From contig NZ_VOTZ01000006.1 of the NCBI RefSeq assembly GCF_024372745.1, forward strand, positions 33,666-97,665: a DNA stretch of 64,000 nucleotides, in the 5' to 3' direction. This stretch comes from Methanocalculus taiwanensis (GTDB taxonomy: Archaea > Halobacteriota > Methanomicrobia > Methanomicrobiales > Methanocorpusculaceae). Each line of letters opens with the position of its first letter. Positions within the stretch are counted from its first letter, which is position 1. The notes beneath the pieces were generated by a model. The model saw nothing but the letters and a program-made list of their open reading frames with translations. It was not told the DNA's origin and made no database searches. This document shows positions 34,520 through 45,999 of the stretch, in pieces. The position numbers and the translations under genes are program-made.

Positions 34520-35863
34520 ATGCAGCAGCAGAATACAAAAGGACAGGACTCTTCTTTCAACAGCGCTTCTGAAAAACCCTCTCAGAAAACCGCAGAAATA
34601 CTCCCGGACATCCGCTCAAAGACACTCTGTGTTGTCGGCCTCGGCTATGTCGGCCTGCCGCTCGCAGAAGCCTTCTCGGCACACCAGAAGACTATCGGCT
34701 ATCGGAGAAATCAGGCGGCAGTCGATGAGCTGAACAGGACGATGAAAGAGCGGGGCAATGAGAACTTTATCGCCACCACCGATCCCGCACGGATCAGGGA
34801 AGCCGATATTGTGATCATCTGTGTCCCGACACCGGTGATGAAGAATAAGCTCCCCGATCTACGGCCGATCCTTGACGCCACTGTGACCGTCGGCCTGAAC
34901 CTGAAGCAGGGAGCGATTGTTGTCGGCGAGTCTACCGTCTGGCCTGGTCTTACCGAAGAGCTGATGATCCCGCTCCTCGAAGAAAAATCCGGGATGCGAT
35001 GCGGCCGCGACTTCTTTGTCGGCTACTCGCCTGAGCGGGTGAACCCGGGCGACGACGATCATACCATTGATAAGATCACAAAAGTCGTCGCAGGTATGGA
35101 TGATACAACCACACAGACGCTTGCTGCGCTCTATAGTCAGATCACCACTGTCCATGTCGCACCCAACATCCGGACGGCTGAGGCGGCGAAGGTGATCGAG
35201 AATGTCCAGCGGGATCTGAATATCGCCCTTATGAATGAACTATCGATCATCTTTGATAAGATGGGGCTTGAGACAAAAGCCGTCCTTGAAGCTGCCGCCA
35301 CCAAATGGAACTTCCACCGATACCGTCCCGGCCTCGTCGGCGGCCACTGCATCCCGGTCGATCCCTACTATCTCGTGAACAAAGCCCAGGAGCTCGGCTA
35401 CCACCCGCAGGTGATCCTGGCCGGCCGCGCCATCAACGATGCGATGCCCCGGCATGTGGCGCAGATGGCGATCCGTGGCTTAAATGATGCCGGGAAAGTG
35501 ATCAAGGGCTCCAGGGTGCTGATCATGGGCCTCACCTACAAGGAGAATGTCCCCGACACCCGGGAATCGCCGGTTGAAGAGATGGTGAAGGAGTTTGAAG
35601 ACTTCCATCTCAAGGTCTATGGGTTTGATCCGCTCCTCTCAGATGCCGAAATCGCCCATTTCGGTGCAGAACCGGTTGAAAGGCTGAACCCCGGCATGCA
35701 GGTGGACTGTATTTTGGTGAATGCACCCCATGATATCTTCAGGCAGATACCGGTTGCTGATCTCCTCTCGATCTGCAATGGTAAACCGGTACTCGTGGAT
35801 GTCGCGGGCATCTTCCGCGATGTTACTCCGTTCAGGAATGGCTGTTATTACCGGACATTATAG
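34520..35863 (+). CDS. Nucleotide-sugar 6-dehydrogenase, TviB/WbpA-like, copy 1
   Basis: NAD-dependent oxidation of the C6 alcohol of a UDP-amino sugar to the uronic acid. The 447-residue product has the Rossmann motif VVGLGYVGLPLAEAF, ESTVWPGLTEE, the TviB/WbpA-type FVGYSPERVNPGDDDHT, and the catalytic Cys in GGHCIPVDPYYL. A charged 32-residue N-terminal extension is absent from copy 2. The motif SPER.NPGD favours UDP-GlcNAc-type substrates over UDP-glucose. It opens the glycan locus. Confidence 0.87.
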   Translation: MQQQNTKGQDSSFNSASEKPSQKTAEILPDIRSKTLCVVGLGYVGLPLAEAFSAHQKTIGYRRNQAAVDELNRTMKERGNENFIATTDPARIREADIVIICVPTPVMKNKLPDLRPILDATVTVGLNLKQGAIVVGESTVWPGLTEELMIPLLEEKSGMRCGRDFFVGYSPERVNPGDDDHTIDKITKVVAGMDDTTTQTLAALYSQITTVHVAPNIRTAEAAKVIENVQRDLNIALMNELSIIFDKMGLETKAVLEAAATKWNFHRYRPGLVGGHCIPVDPYYLVNKAQELGYHPQVILAGRAINDAMPRHVAQMAIRGLNDAGKVIKGSRVLIMGLTYKENVPDTRESPVEEMVKEFEDFHLKVYGFDPLLSDAEIAHFGAEPVERLNPGMQVDCILVNAPHDIFRQIPVADLLSICNGKPVLVDVAGIFRDVTPFRNGCYYRTL

Positions 35864-35949
35864 GGTACATCTGTTCACAGAACGCAAATGCAGATCAAAG
35901 ACCTTAACCTTTCTTTTGCCAATATTTCAGGAGAGGTTTAGTTCAATAG

Positions 35950-37206
35950 ATGAACGCTCCAGATATCACCATTACCACCGTCTGCGTCGTCGGCCTCGGG
36001 TACGTCGGCTACCCGCTTGCCTGCGCTTTTGCCGAGCAGATCAGGACGATCGGCTATGATGTCGATGCGAAAAAGATCGCCACCATTAATACTAGTCCCG
36101 GCAACCGGATCGAGGGGACGACGGACCCGGCCCGGATCCGGGAGGCGGATGTTGTGATCATCGCGGTCCCGACCCCGGTTACAAAGGCAAAGGATCCCGA
36201 TCTCTCGTATATCGTCTCTGCCGGTGAGACGGTAGGGAAACATATGAAGCCGGGAGCGATTGTGGTACTCGAGTCGACGGTGTATCCGGGTCTCACCGAG
36301 GAGGTCTTTGTCCCGGTGCTTGAGCAGGTATCAGGGATGGCCTGCGGCCGGGACTTCTTCGTCGGGTACTCGCCTGAGCGGATCAATCCCGGCGACGACG
36401 AGCATACACTCGAGAAGATCACCAAGATCGTCTCCGGCATGGATGAGGCGACCGCCGCCACCCTTGCCAAGCTCTACGGACGGATCACCACCGTCCATCT
36501 AGCACCTGACATCCGGACGGCCGAGGCGGCGAAGGTGATCGAGAATGTCCAGCGGGATCTGAACATCGCCCTGATGAATGAGCTCTCGATCATCTTCGGC
36601 CGGATGGGCATCGACACCAAAGCCGTCCTTGATGCGGCCGGCACCAAATGGAACTTCCACCACTACCGCCCCGGCCTCGTCGGCGGCCACTGTATCCCGG
36701 TCGACCCCTACTACCTGGTGATGAAGGCCGAGGAGCTCGGCTACCACCCGCAGGTGATCCTGGCGGGCCGCGCCATCAACGACTCGATGCCCCGGCACGT
36801 CGCCGGTATCGCAATCAAAGAGCTGAACCGGTCCGGCAAGGTGATCAAAGGCTCCAAAGTCCTGATCATGGGCCTCACCTACAAGGAGAATGTCCCCGAC
36901 ACCCGGGAGTCGCCGGTTGAAGAGATGGTGAAGGAGTTTGAAGACTTCCATCTTAAGGTCTATGGGTTTGATCCGCTCCTCTCCCCCGATCAGATCGAGC
37001 ATTTCGGGGCAAAGGCGGTTGAGCAGCTGGACTCCGGCATGCAGGTGGACTGCATCGTGGTGAATGCCCCGCACGACGCCTTCAGGAAGCTTGCGGTAGA
37101 GGATCTGCTTGCAATCTGCAATGGCAAGCCGGTTGTGGTGGATGTCGCGGGTGTGTTTCGGGAGTGTGGGGAGATGAGGGATGGGTGTTATTATCGGGTG
37201 TTATAA
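35950..37206 (+). CDS. Nucleotide-sugar 6-dehydrogenase, TviB/WbpA-like, copy 2
   Basis: A 418-residue paralog of the preceding gene, 86 bases downstream. Same motifs: VVGLGYVGYPLACAF, ESTVYPGLTEE, FVGYSPERINPGDDEHT, GGHCIPVDPYYL. The two genes are nearly identical at the DNA level over about 36840-36990 (against 35490-35640), while the first 350 bases differ much more. This points to a tandem duplication with later gene conversion. Substrates may differ, for example in the 2-epimer used. Confidence 0.87.
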   Translation: MNAPDITITTVCVVGLGYVGYPLACAFAEQIRTIGYDVDAKKIATINTSPGNRIEGTTDPARIREADVVIIAVPTPVTKAKDPDLSYIVSAGETVGKHMKPGAIVVLESTVYPGLTEEVFVPVLEQVSGMACGRDFFVGYSPERINPGDDEHTLEKITKIVSGMDEATAATLAKLYGRITTVHLAPDIRTAEAAKVIENVQRDLNIALMNELSIIFGRMGIDTKAVLDAAGTKWNFHHYRPGLVGGHCIPVDPYYLVMKAEELGYHPQVILAGRAINDSMPRHVAGIAIKELNRSGKVIKGSKVLIMGLTYKENVPDTRESPVEEMVKEFEDFHLKVYGFDPLLSPDQIEHFGAKAVEQLDSGMQVDCIVVNAPHDAFRKLAVEDLLAICNGKPVVVDVAGVFRECGEMRDGCYYRVL

Positions 37207-37305
37207 CATTTTGTTACACCACCTTTCCTCTGATGCAGATCTTCATAGCGGGGACGGAGGCTACACATCCCTGGTATATCGAAATAGAATGAAAGGTGAT
37301 ATTAC

Positions 37306-38574
37306 GTGAAAATCTCAATACTTGGAACCGGCTATGTCGGTGCAGTAACAGGAGCCTGTTTTGTAGAGATTGGGAATGATGTTGTCTTTGTCGATATCGA
37401 TCCTGCCAAGCTTGATATGATCCGAACCGGCCGCTCCCCCATCTTTGAACCCGGCCTTGACGAGCTGCTGAAAAAGAATCTGGATCGGATCTCTGCAACA
37501 ACTGATACCGGCGAGGCGATCCGGGAGACTGACGCCACCTTCATCTGTGTTGGCACTCCGTCGAATCTGGACGGCTCGATCGATCTTCAGTACATTGAGG
37601 CTGCCAGCCAGACGATCGGGGGGGAGCTCCGGGAGAAGGAGGGCTGGCACACAGTTGTGATGAAGAGCACCGTTGTCTCAGGGACAACCACTGGAATCGT
37701 CCGCAGAAGACTTGAAGAAGCATCCGGGAAAGAGGCATTCCGTGACTTCGGGCTTGCATCGAATCCTGAGTTTCTTAAGGAAGGATCGGCTCTGACAGAT
37801 GTCTTCTCCCCTGATAGGATCGTGATCGGTGCGGAAGATCCCCGTTCACGGAAGGTTCTGGAGACCCTCTATGCCACCTTTGACTGCCCGAAGCTGGTGA
37901 CGGCAATACCGGTTGCCGAGATGATCAAGTATGTCAGCAACGCATTCCTTGCAACCAAGATCAGTTTTGCAAACGAGATCGGCAACCTCTGCAAGACGAT
38001 GGGGCTTGATACCGCAGAGGTCTTTGCCGGGGTGGGGCTCGATGCCCGGATCAACCCTGCCTTCTTCAGATCCGGCATCGGGTTTGGGGGCTCCTGCTTC
38101 CCAAAGGATGTCCGGGCCCTGATCGCCCAGGCCTTGGCTGCCGGTGTTCCTCCGAAGATTCTTACGAGCGTGGTGGCGGTAAACGAGGACCAGCCCCTGC
38201 GGCTTGTTACATTACTGAAGAAGCATCTCCCGGATCTGAAGGGGAAGAGGATCGGTCTCCTCGGGTTAGCCTTCAAGCCGGATACCGACGATATCCGGGA
38301 GAGCCGGGCGATCCCGATCACAGAAGAGCTTCTGAAGGAGGGGGCGAGCGTGATTGCCTATGATCCACTGGCAATGGAATCATTCGGGAGACTCTTTCCC
38401 GGTATCTCATATGCCGCTTCAGCAGAGGATCTGGTTCAGGTTGTAGATGCGGTTCTTCTCACGACAGAATGGAAAGAATTTGAAACACTCGACTATACCG
38501 GGAAACTGGTGATTGACGGTCGGCGTGTTCCAAAGGCAGCGGTTGGATCTATTTATGAGGGGGTCTGCTGGTAG
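37306..38574 (+). CDS. ugd: UDP-glucose 6-dehydrogenase
   Basis: A 422-residue NAD-dependent enzyme making UDP-glucuronate. It starts MKISILGTGYVGAVTGACFV with the dinucleotide loop; other motifs are FICVGTPSNLDGSID, VMKSTVVSGTT, SNPEFLKEGSA and the catalytic Cys in FGGSCFPKD. The GTG start at 37306 has AAAGGTGAT at a good distance. It differs clearly from the two upstream dehydrogenases and belongs to the UDP-glucose branch. Confidence 0.9.
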   Translation: MKISILGTGYVGAVTGACFVEIGNDVVFVDIDPAKLDMIRTGRSPIFEPGLDELLKKNLDRISATTDTGEAIRETDATFICVGTPSNLDGSIDLQYIEAASQTIGGELREKEGWHTVVMKSTVVSGTTTGIVRRRLEEASGKEAFRDFGLASNPEFLKEGSALTDVFSPDRIVIGAEDPRSRKVLETLYATFDCPKLVTAIPVAEMIKYVSNAFLATKISFANEIGNLCKTMGLDTAEVFAGVGLDARINPAFFRSGIGFGGSCFPKDVRALIAQALAAGVPPKILTSVVAVNEDQPLRLVTLLKKHLPDLKGKRIGLLGLAFKPDTDDIRESRAIPITEELLKEGASVIAYDPLAMESFGRLFPGISYAASAEDLVQVVDAVLLTTEWKEFETLDYTGKLVIDGRRVPKAAVGSIYEGVCW

Positions 38575-38714
38575 GGAGTCTCATGGAATTATTCGATCAT
38601 GATTCGATCGTCCTCTGGTGTCTGCCCGAAGCCGGTGGGAAAGAATCGAAAAGCGGTTATCCAAAGGATTATCTGGTTTCTCAGGAATATAAATACTAAA
38701 GGAGCAGAAGGAGC

Positions 38715-38891
38715 ATGACAGAGAAGAAATACAATCCCGAGGATGTCATCGGGAAACCCTACAGAAGAGGTCTGCTACCCTACGGTGGATCTGTAACAAA
38801 GGGCCGGATATCCTATGCTGTCAGTGAGGAAGAGTACCTCGAGGGTATGAGGCGCCTTCGATCGATTTTGAATACACCCTCTGATCGCTGA
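38715..38891 (+). CDS. Small antitoxin-like protein (58 residues)
   Basis: A 58-codon frame: MTEKKYNPEDVIGKPYRRGL, GGSVTKGRISYAVSEEEYLE, ending RSILNTPSDR. A TATA-like AATATAAAT (38688-38696) and GGAG (38701) precede it. It lies 22 bases before a PIN-domain gene, so an antitoxin role is likely (inference). Confidence 0.55.
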   Translation: MTEKKYNPEDVIGKPYRRGLLPYGGSVTKGRISYAVSEEEYLEGMRRLRSILNTPSDR

Positions 38892-38913
38892 AGAGCATCA
38901 CCTGCAGGAATAC

Positions 38914-39459
38914 ATGAACCATCCAACCATTTTTCTGGATACGCCAATCTTCTTTACCTGCGCTGAAGATACAAAATCCAGAACCACTCTGCAGCATGCC
39001 AGAAATGCAGGATATTTAATTCAAACTTCAATCTCAGTCCTTGGTGAAGCTTTCATCCAGATGCATGAGCATAAAAAAGCGCTGGATTATATAACAAGTA
39101 TGAATCAACTCCTTGATGACTGGAATGTCGCAGTCCATTTTCCCAATGATCATGTCCGAATTCTCTGTTTTAAAATGGGGGAGGAAGAGGTTGACACCCG
39201 GATGATCCGTGAGCCGACCGATCGCACCCACCTTGCCTATGCGATGGCATATCACTCAGACTATTTCCTGACGTCTGACCGGAACCTAATCAGGTACAGG
39301 ATTCCATCCTCTCTCGAAGCGATCGGGTTCTCAAAACCCACCTGCCTGCTACTCGAAGAATTCAAAAATGAGATCTCCATGAAGGTCCGTGAATTCTCTT
39401 ATGAATGGGATACAACAAGAAGTACAATGGGAGGATTTAATGATAAAAATGATGCTTAA
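38914..39459 (+). CDS. PIN-like toxin protein
   Basis: A 181-residue protein with PIN features: TIFLDTPIFFTCAEDTK (first acidic residue), LIQTSISVLGEAFIQM, EPTDRTHLAYAMAYHSDYFLTSDRNLI. It is longer than the VapC proteins here, with an extra 30 residues at the C-terminus. It interrupts the glycan locus between ugd and galU, which suggests later insertion of the pair. Confidence 0.7.
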   Translation: MNHPTIFLDTPIFFTCAEDTKSRTTLQHARNAGYLIQTSISVLGEAFIQMHEHKKALDYITSMNQLLDDWNVAVHFPNDHVRILCFKMGEEEVDTRMIREPTDRTHLAYAMAYHSDYFLTSDRNLIRYRIPSSLEAIGFSKPTCLLLEEFKNEISMKVREFSYEWDTTRSTMGGFNDKNDA

Positions 39460-39525
39460 TAGTTGTATATCTGCTCCTGCACCATCAGCTCCTGCATCCA
39501 CTCCTGCACCGGAGACCTGCCGCTC

Positions 39526-40395
39526 ATGACCGTCAAAAAAGCCGTCATCCCGGCAGCTGGCCTCGGCACCCGGTTCCTGCCGGTCACGAAATCGATGCCA
39601 AAAGAGATGCTCCCGATCATCGATGTGCCGGTGATTCATTATGTTGTGAAAGAAGCACTTTCCTCCGGGATTGATGATATCATCATCATCACCGGCAGGA
39701 GCAAGCGGGCGATCGAGGATTACTTTGATGATGCGCCGGAACTTGAGATGCATCTTGCAAAGAATCCGAAGAATGCCGAGCTCCTTTCCATGGTACAGGA
39801 CATCTCAAAACTTGCAGATATCCACTATGTCCGGCAGAAGGAGCCCCTCGGCCTCGGCGATGCTGTTCTCCGGACCGAGAAGCATATCAGCGGCGAGCCA
39901 TTTGCCGTGCTCCTCGGCGATGATATCATCAGGAATACCACTCCCTGCACCAGGCAGCTGATCGATACCTACAACCGGTACCGCTGCTCGGTGCTCGCGG
40001 TTGAGGAGGTGTCAGATGCGATGGTCTCAAGCTACGGGATCATCAAAGGAAAACCCCTTGAGGACTCGCTCTCCCTCTTAGAGGATATCATCGAGAAGCC
40101 ATCCCTCGCCGAAGCACCATCCCGGATGGGTGCCATCGGCCGGTATGTCTTCACCCAGGAGATCTTTGAATGCCTTCATTCGACCGAGAGGGGCGTCGGC
40201 GGCGAGATCCAGCTGACCGACGCGATCCGGCTCCTGAACGGCAGGCAGAATATCTATGCGTACGAGTTCTCGGGCCGCCGGTATGACACAGGGGACCGCA
40301 TGGGGTACCTGGAGGCTATTATTGATATGGCGCTTGAGCAGGAGGAGCTGCGGGAGGAGTTGATGGCGTATATGAAGGAGGTTGTGGGGAGGTGA
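39526..40395 (+). CDS. galU: UTP--glucose-1-phosphate uridylyltransferase
   Basis: A 289-residue nucleotidyltransferase making UDP-glucose for the dehydrogenase upstream. It has the signature KKAVIPAAGLGTRFLPVTKS with KEMLPIIDVPVIHY, QKEPLGLGDAV and GVGGEIQLTDAI. ATG 39526 is chosen because GGAGA lies ten bases upstream and MTVKKAVIPAAG is the family start; the frame extends 21 codons further. Confidence 0.92.
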   Translation: MTVKKAVIPAAGLGTRFLPVTKSMPKEMLPIIDVPVIHYVVKEALSSGIDDIIIITGRSKRAIEDYFDDAPELEMHLAKNPKNAELLSMVQDISKLADIHYVRQKEPLGLGDAVLRTEKHISGEPFAVLLGDDIIRNTTPCTRQLIDTYNRYRCSVLAVEEVSDAMVSSYGIIKGKPLEDSLSLLEDIIEKPSLAEAPSRMGAIGRYVFTQEIFECLHSTERGVGGEIQLTDAIRLLNGRQNIYAYEFSGRRYDTGDRMGYLEAIIDMALEQEELREELMAYMKEVVGR

Positions 40396-40703
40396 GAGGT
40401 TTTTCCATAAATCTCTCGATATTCTCAAGATTATTGGGTTGTACAGGTCTCGATGTTTTGAAAGAAGTCACCTCCGTCCTCCAGGGGGGGCACCCCTCAA
40501 CCCCCTTTCCGGTCTCCGGTGAAGGCGATCCTCCTGGTCACCGAGCGGGGCTATCCGCCCCGCCAAGAGGATATCAGCGCTTCGCGCTCATGAGGTTTGA
40601 TTGGGTATTTCAAAATACAGGTTATTGTCTTGTGGCTTGTGTTCAACCAACGAAACCCTTGGAGAAGTTGAATTGAAACTGGGATAAAAACTGAAAGAAA
40701 GAT
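40396..40703 (+). repeat. Spacer with structured repeat alpha, copy 6 (40468-40590)
   Basis: From ACCTCCGTCCTCCAGGGGGG and CACCCCTCAACCCCCTTTCC to CACCGAGCGGGGC, CCGCCCCGCCAAGAGGAT and AGCGCTTCGCGCT. This is the alpha module outside the toxin-antitoxin island, within the glycan locus. No gene in the spacer. Confidence 0.65.
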
Positions 40704-41825
40704 ATGGGTGGAACGTTAAAGTGGATATACACATGGGAATTCTCACCAAAGGAGAAGGGGCTGATTCAGATAAATTCAGATAATAGTCAAAAAGCCCTCG
40801 TCACCGGGTGTGCTGGGTTCATCGGGAGCACCCTGACCGATCGGCTGCTGGCAGACGGGTTTGAGGTGATCGGGATCGATCGGTTCTCGGACTACTATGC
40901 CCGTAATCTCAAGGAACAGAACCTTGCCGCTGCCATCCAGCACCCCCGGTTCACCCTCATCGAAGCGGATATTGTCGAGATGGATGCATTTCCGGCAGTC
41001 GACTATGTCTTCCACCTCGCCGCCCAGGCCGGTGTCCGGGCATCCTGGGGCAGGAGCTTTGATATCTATACCCGCGACAACATCCAGACGACCCAGCGGC
41101 TGCTTGACTTCTATGCAACACATGCAGCCCCTGCCCCTGATGCCGATTCCGCTCCTGATGCTGAATCCACACCACCATCTTCTCGGCTGAGGCGCTTCGT
41201 CTACTCCTCCTCATCCTCAGTCTACGGCGACATCGAGCTCCCGATGCGTGAGGACCGGATGGTGCAGCCGGTCTCCCCCTATGGCGTCTCGAAGCTCGCC
41301 GCCGAGCACCTCTGCTACCTGTACTGGAAGAATTATGGGGTGCCGACCGTCTCGCTCCGCTACTTCACCGTCTATGGGCCCCGGCAGCGGCCCGACATGG
41401 GGATTAACAAGTTCGTCCGGGCCATTCTGGCAGGAGATTCGATCACCATTTATGACGATGGCGCCCAGACCCGCGACTTCACCTATATCGATGATGCGGT
41501 GGAGGCGAATGTGGCGGCTGCTCTCTGTGATACTAACGAAAGCAGCGTCTGCGGAGAGGCTTTCAACATCGGCGGCGGGAACCGGATCAGTGTCATCGAT
41601 CTCATCCATGTGATCGAAGACGCCACCGGCAAGGCCGCCGTCCTTCACCATGTTGAGAAACAGAAGGGCGATGTCCAGGACACCTGGGCTGATGCTGTGA
41701 AAGCGAAGGAGCGCTTTGGATGGCAGGCCAATGTACGGATTGAGGAAGGGCTGGCGCGGTATGTTGCGTGGATTACTGAGAGGAAGATGAAAGTATGGAA
41801 GAAAGGAACCAGTTCTAATGACTGA
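40704..41825 (+). CDS. NAD-dependent sugar epimerase/dehydratase (extended SDR)
   Basis: A 373-residue short-chain dehydrogenase-type sugar enzyme. It has the Rossmann loop ALVTGCAGFIGSTL, HLAAQAGVRASW, the catalytic YGVSK, and LRYFTVYGPRQRPDMG. It is closest in pattern to UDP-glucuronate 4-epimerases and UDP-galactose-type epimerases. An unusual Ala/Pro/Asp-rich insertion (THAAPAPDADSAPDAESTPP) sits before the YSSSSSVYG strand. The N-terminus is uncertain: the first 28 residues before ALVTG are atypical. Confidence 0.82.
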   Translation: MGGTLKWIYTWEFSPKEKGLIQINSDNSQKALVTGCAGFIGSTLTDRLLADGFEVIGIDRFSDYYARNLKEQNLAAAIQHPRFTLIEADIVEMDAFPAVDYVFHLAAQAGVRASWGRSFDIYTRDNIQTTQRLLDFYATHAAPAPDADSAPDAESTPPSSRLRRFVYSSSSSVYGDIELPMREDRMVQPVSPYGVSKLAAEHLCYLYWKNYGVPTVSLRYFTVYGPRQRPDMGINKFVRAILAGDSITIYDDGAQTRDFTYIDDAVEANVAAALCDTNESSVCGEAFNIGGGNRISVIDLIHVIEDATGKAAVLHHVEKQKGDVQDTWADAVKAKERFGWQANVRIEEGLARYVAWITERKMKVWKKGTSSND

Positions 41826-43674
41826 ACAGATACTCCATGCCGGGTATGTAGCCCAGATGATGCATAGCATGAAATACCGCCTGAGCAGGGAGCTGAAGCG
41901 TTACAAACGGACCTATACAATCCTTGAATATTATTCCCGTGGCCTGAAACTCCACCTCCTCGCCCTCGTTATCTTCAGCATGCTGCTTGGGTTAATGGAG
42001 ACCTTCCAGATCGTCCTCCTCTACCCGATATTGAATGCTTCCTTTGATCTGACAGAGGCGGGGCTCCCGTTCTTTGAGCCGATGTATGATTTGGTGCGAA
42101 CGTACATCAATCTCCCCGAGGTCATCGCGTTCTGTCTGCTCTTCATCGGTTTTGTGATTCTGACGTTTTTTGCAACAATAATCTATAAAATCACCTCATT
42201 GCAGTTCACAAAAGCAGTTATCGTCAAAACGAAGGGATCTATTTTTGATAAACTCAAAGAAAACGACTACCGGTATTTCGTAGAGAACAAGCAGGGCGAT
42301 GTGCTATATAATGTGGTAAGTGCTCCGGGAAAGATCAGAATTTTCCTAGATTACGCAACACGGATATTCTCAGATATGGTTGTTGCCCTCACAGTTCTTG
42401 TCACACTTTTCTTTATGAGTCCGGTTGCAATGGGAATTCTGCTTGCTGGGGGCATCGGATTTATCATTGTTGTCCGTTTTGTTGGAAACAGAGTTTCATA
42501 CCTCATCGGTAAAGTGCAGATGCAATCAATATCATCAGAAAATGCGGTTATTTCGCAGTATATCCAAGGTCTACGACAGATTCGATCTGTCCATGCTGAT
42601 AGTTATTGGCAGAAGCAGTATACCAAAGCCCTTCGAACGTACTGGGATAAGTATACACGCTATCGGTTTACTGAAACACTTCCGGCGGTCCTTTTACAGA
42701 TGCTCTTCTTCATCGGGATAGCGGGAGTTGTGATTGCCCTCTTTTATATCCATGCCGATCGATTCATCTATGTCCTCCCTCTCATCGGGACATTTGCTTT
42801 CTCTGCACTCAAGATCCTGCCTCGTCTTTCAAACATCGGGCAGCATAATATGCAGATGATGGATGCGTATCCCGATCTGGAGCGGATCCACGCCTTTCTC
42901 AATGACAGACGATACAACACCATCCAGAACGGGACTGTTCCCTTCGAGGAACTTACCTCTGATATCGTCTACGAGGATGTCGGGTTCCGGTACTACAAAG
43001 CCCAGGATCTCATTGAGAATCTGAACCTCACCATCCATAAGAACAAGGTGACCGCCCTCGTCGGCCACTCGGGATCAGGGAAGTCGACGATCATCTCGCT
43101 TCTCCTCCGATATTATGATGTCACCAGCGGCAGAATCCTCCTCAACGGGATCGATCTCCGGGAGTTTGATATTGCGACATTCCTTGAAAAGATCGGGTAC
43201 GTGAGCCAGGACACCTTCATCTACAATGCCTCAGTCCGCGAGAATATCGCCTTTGGCGGCGACTACACGAATGAGCAGATCATTGCCGCCGCAGAGCGTG
43301 CCAATATCCACGCTTTCATTACCTCCCTCCGCGATGACTACGACTCAATCGTTGGCGATCAGGGGCTAAAGCTCTCCGGCGGCGAGAAGCAGCGGATCGC
43401 AATCGCCAGAGCGCTCATTCGCGAGCCCGAGATCCTGGTGCTGGACGAAGCGACAAGCAACCTTGACAATGAGTCGGAGGCGATCGTTCAAGAGTCCATC
43501 AACCAGATATCAAAGACAGTAACGACCTTTATCGTGGCGCACCGGCTATCGACGATCCGGCGGGCAGATATAATCTATGTAATGAGTAAGGGGAGGGTTG
43601 TGGAGAGCGGCTCACACGAGAATTTAATGGAGAAGCAGGGGCGGTATTATGAGTTATATAAGAGGAGCGGGTGA
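41818..43674 (+). CDS. ABC exporter, MsbA/PglK-like, fused membrane and ATPase domains
   Basis: A 618-residue half transporter. Six membrane helices cover about residues 40-330; the ATPase has Walker A ALVGHSGSGKSTI, Q-loop YVSQDTFIYN, signature KLSGGEKQRIAIARAL, Walker B EILVLDEATSNLD and the switch His in VAHRLST. It overlaps the epimerase stop by eight bases. In a glycan locus it is likely a lipid-linked sugar flippase (inference). Confidence 0.87.
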   Translation: MTEQILHAGYVAQMMHSMKYRLSRELKRYKRTYTILEYYSRGLKLHLLALVIFSMLLGLMETFQIVLLYPILNASFDLTEAGLPFFEPMYDLVRTYINLPEVIAFCLLFIGFVILTFFATIIYKITSLQFTKAVIVKTKGSIFDKLKENDYRYFVENKQGDVLYNVVSAPGKIRIFLDYATRIFSDMVVALTVLVTLFFMSPVAMGILLAGGIGFIIVVRFVGNRVSYLIGKVQMQSISSENAVISQYIQGLRQIRSVHADSYWQKQYTKALRTYWDKYTRYRFTETLPAVLLQMLFFIGIAGVVIALFYIHADRFIYVLPLIGTFAFSALKILPRLSNIGQHNMQMMDAYPDLERIHAFLNDRRYNTIQNGTVPFEELTSDIVYEDVGFRYYKAQDLIENLNLTIHKNKVTALVGHSGSGKSTIISLLLRYYDVTSGRILLNGIDLREFDIATFLEKIGYVSQDTFIYNASVRENIAFGGDYTNEQIIAAAERANIHAFITSLRDDYDSIVGDQGLKLSGGEKQRIAIARALIREPEILVLDEATSNLDNESEAIVQESINQISKTVTTFIVAHRLSTIRRADIIYVMSKGRVVESGSHENLMEKQGRYYELYKRSG

Positions 43675-43750
43675 TATGCTCTCAAAATTCATAAATTCAA
43701 TTGCAAATGATAAATACACTCTAAATCTGTAATTATGTATTAGGAGATAG

Positions 43751-45915
<2,165 letters not shown>

Positions 45916-45999
45916 AACGAGGTATATTGAGAGGGATGGATGAATGTTTATGAGTGATATACTGATCAGCCTGAGGACAGAGAAGGGAGTTTGTATCAA

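Noticed and set aside
34520..37206. The two tandem dehydrogenases as a sequence assembly duplication
   Set aside because: The N-terminal thirds and the flanks differ clearly, so both are real genes.
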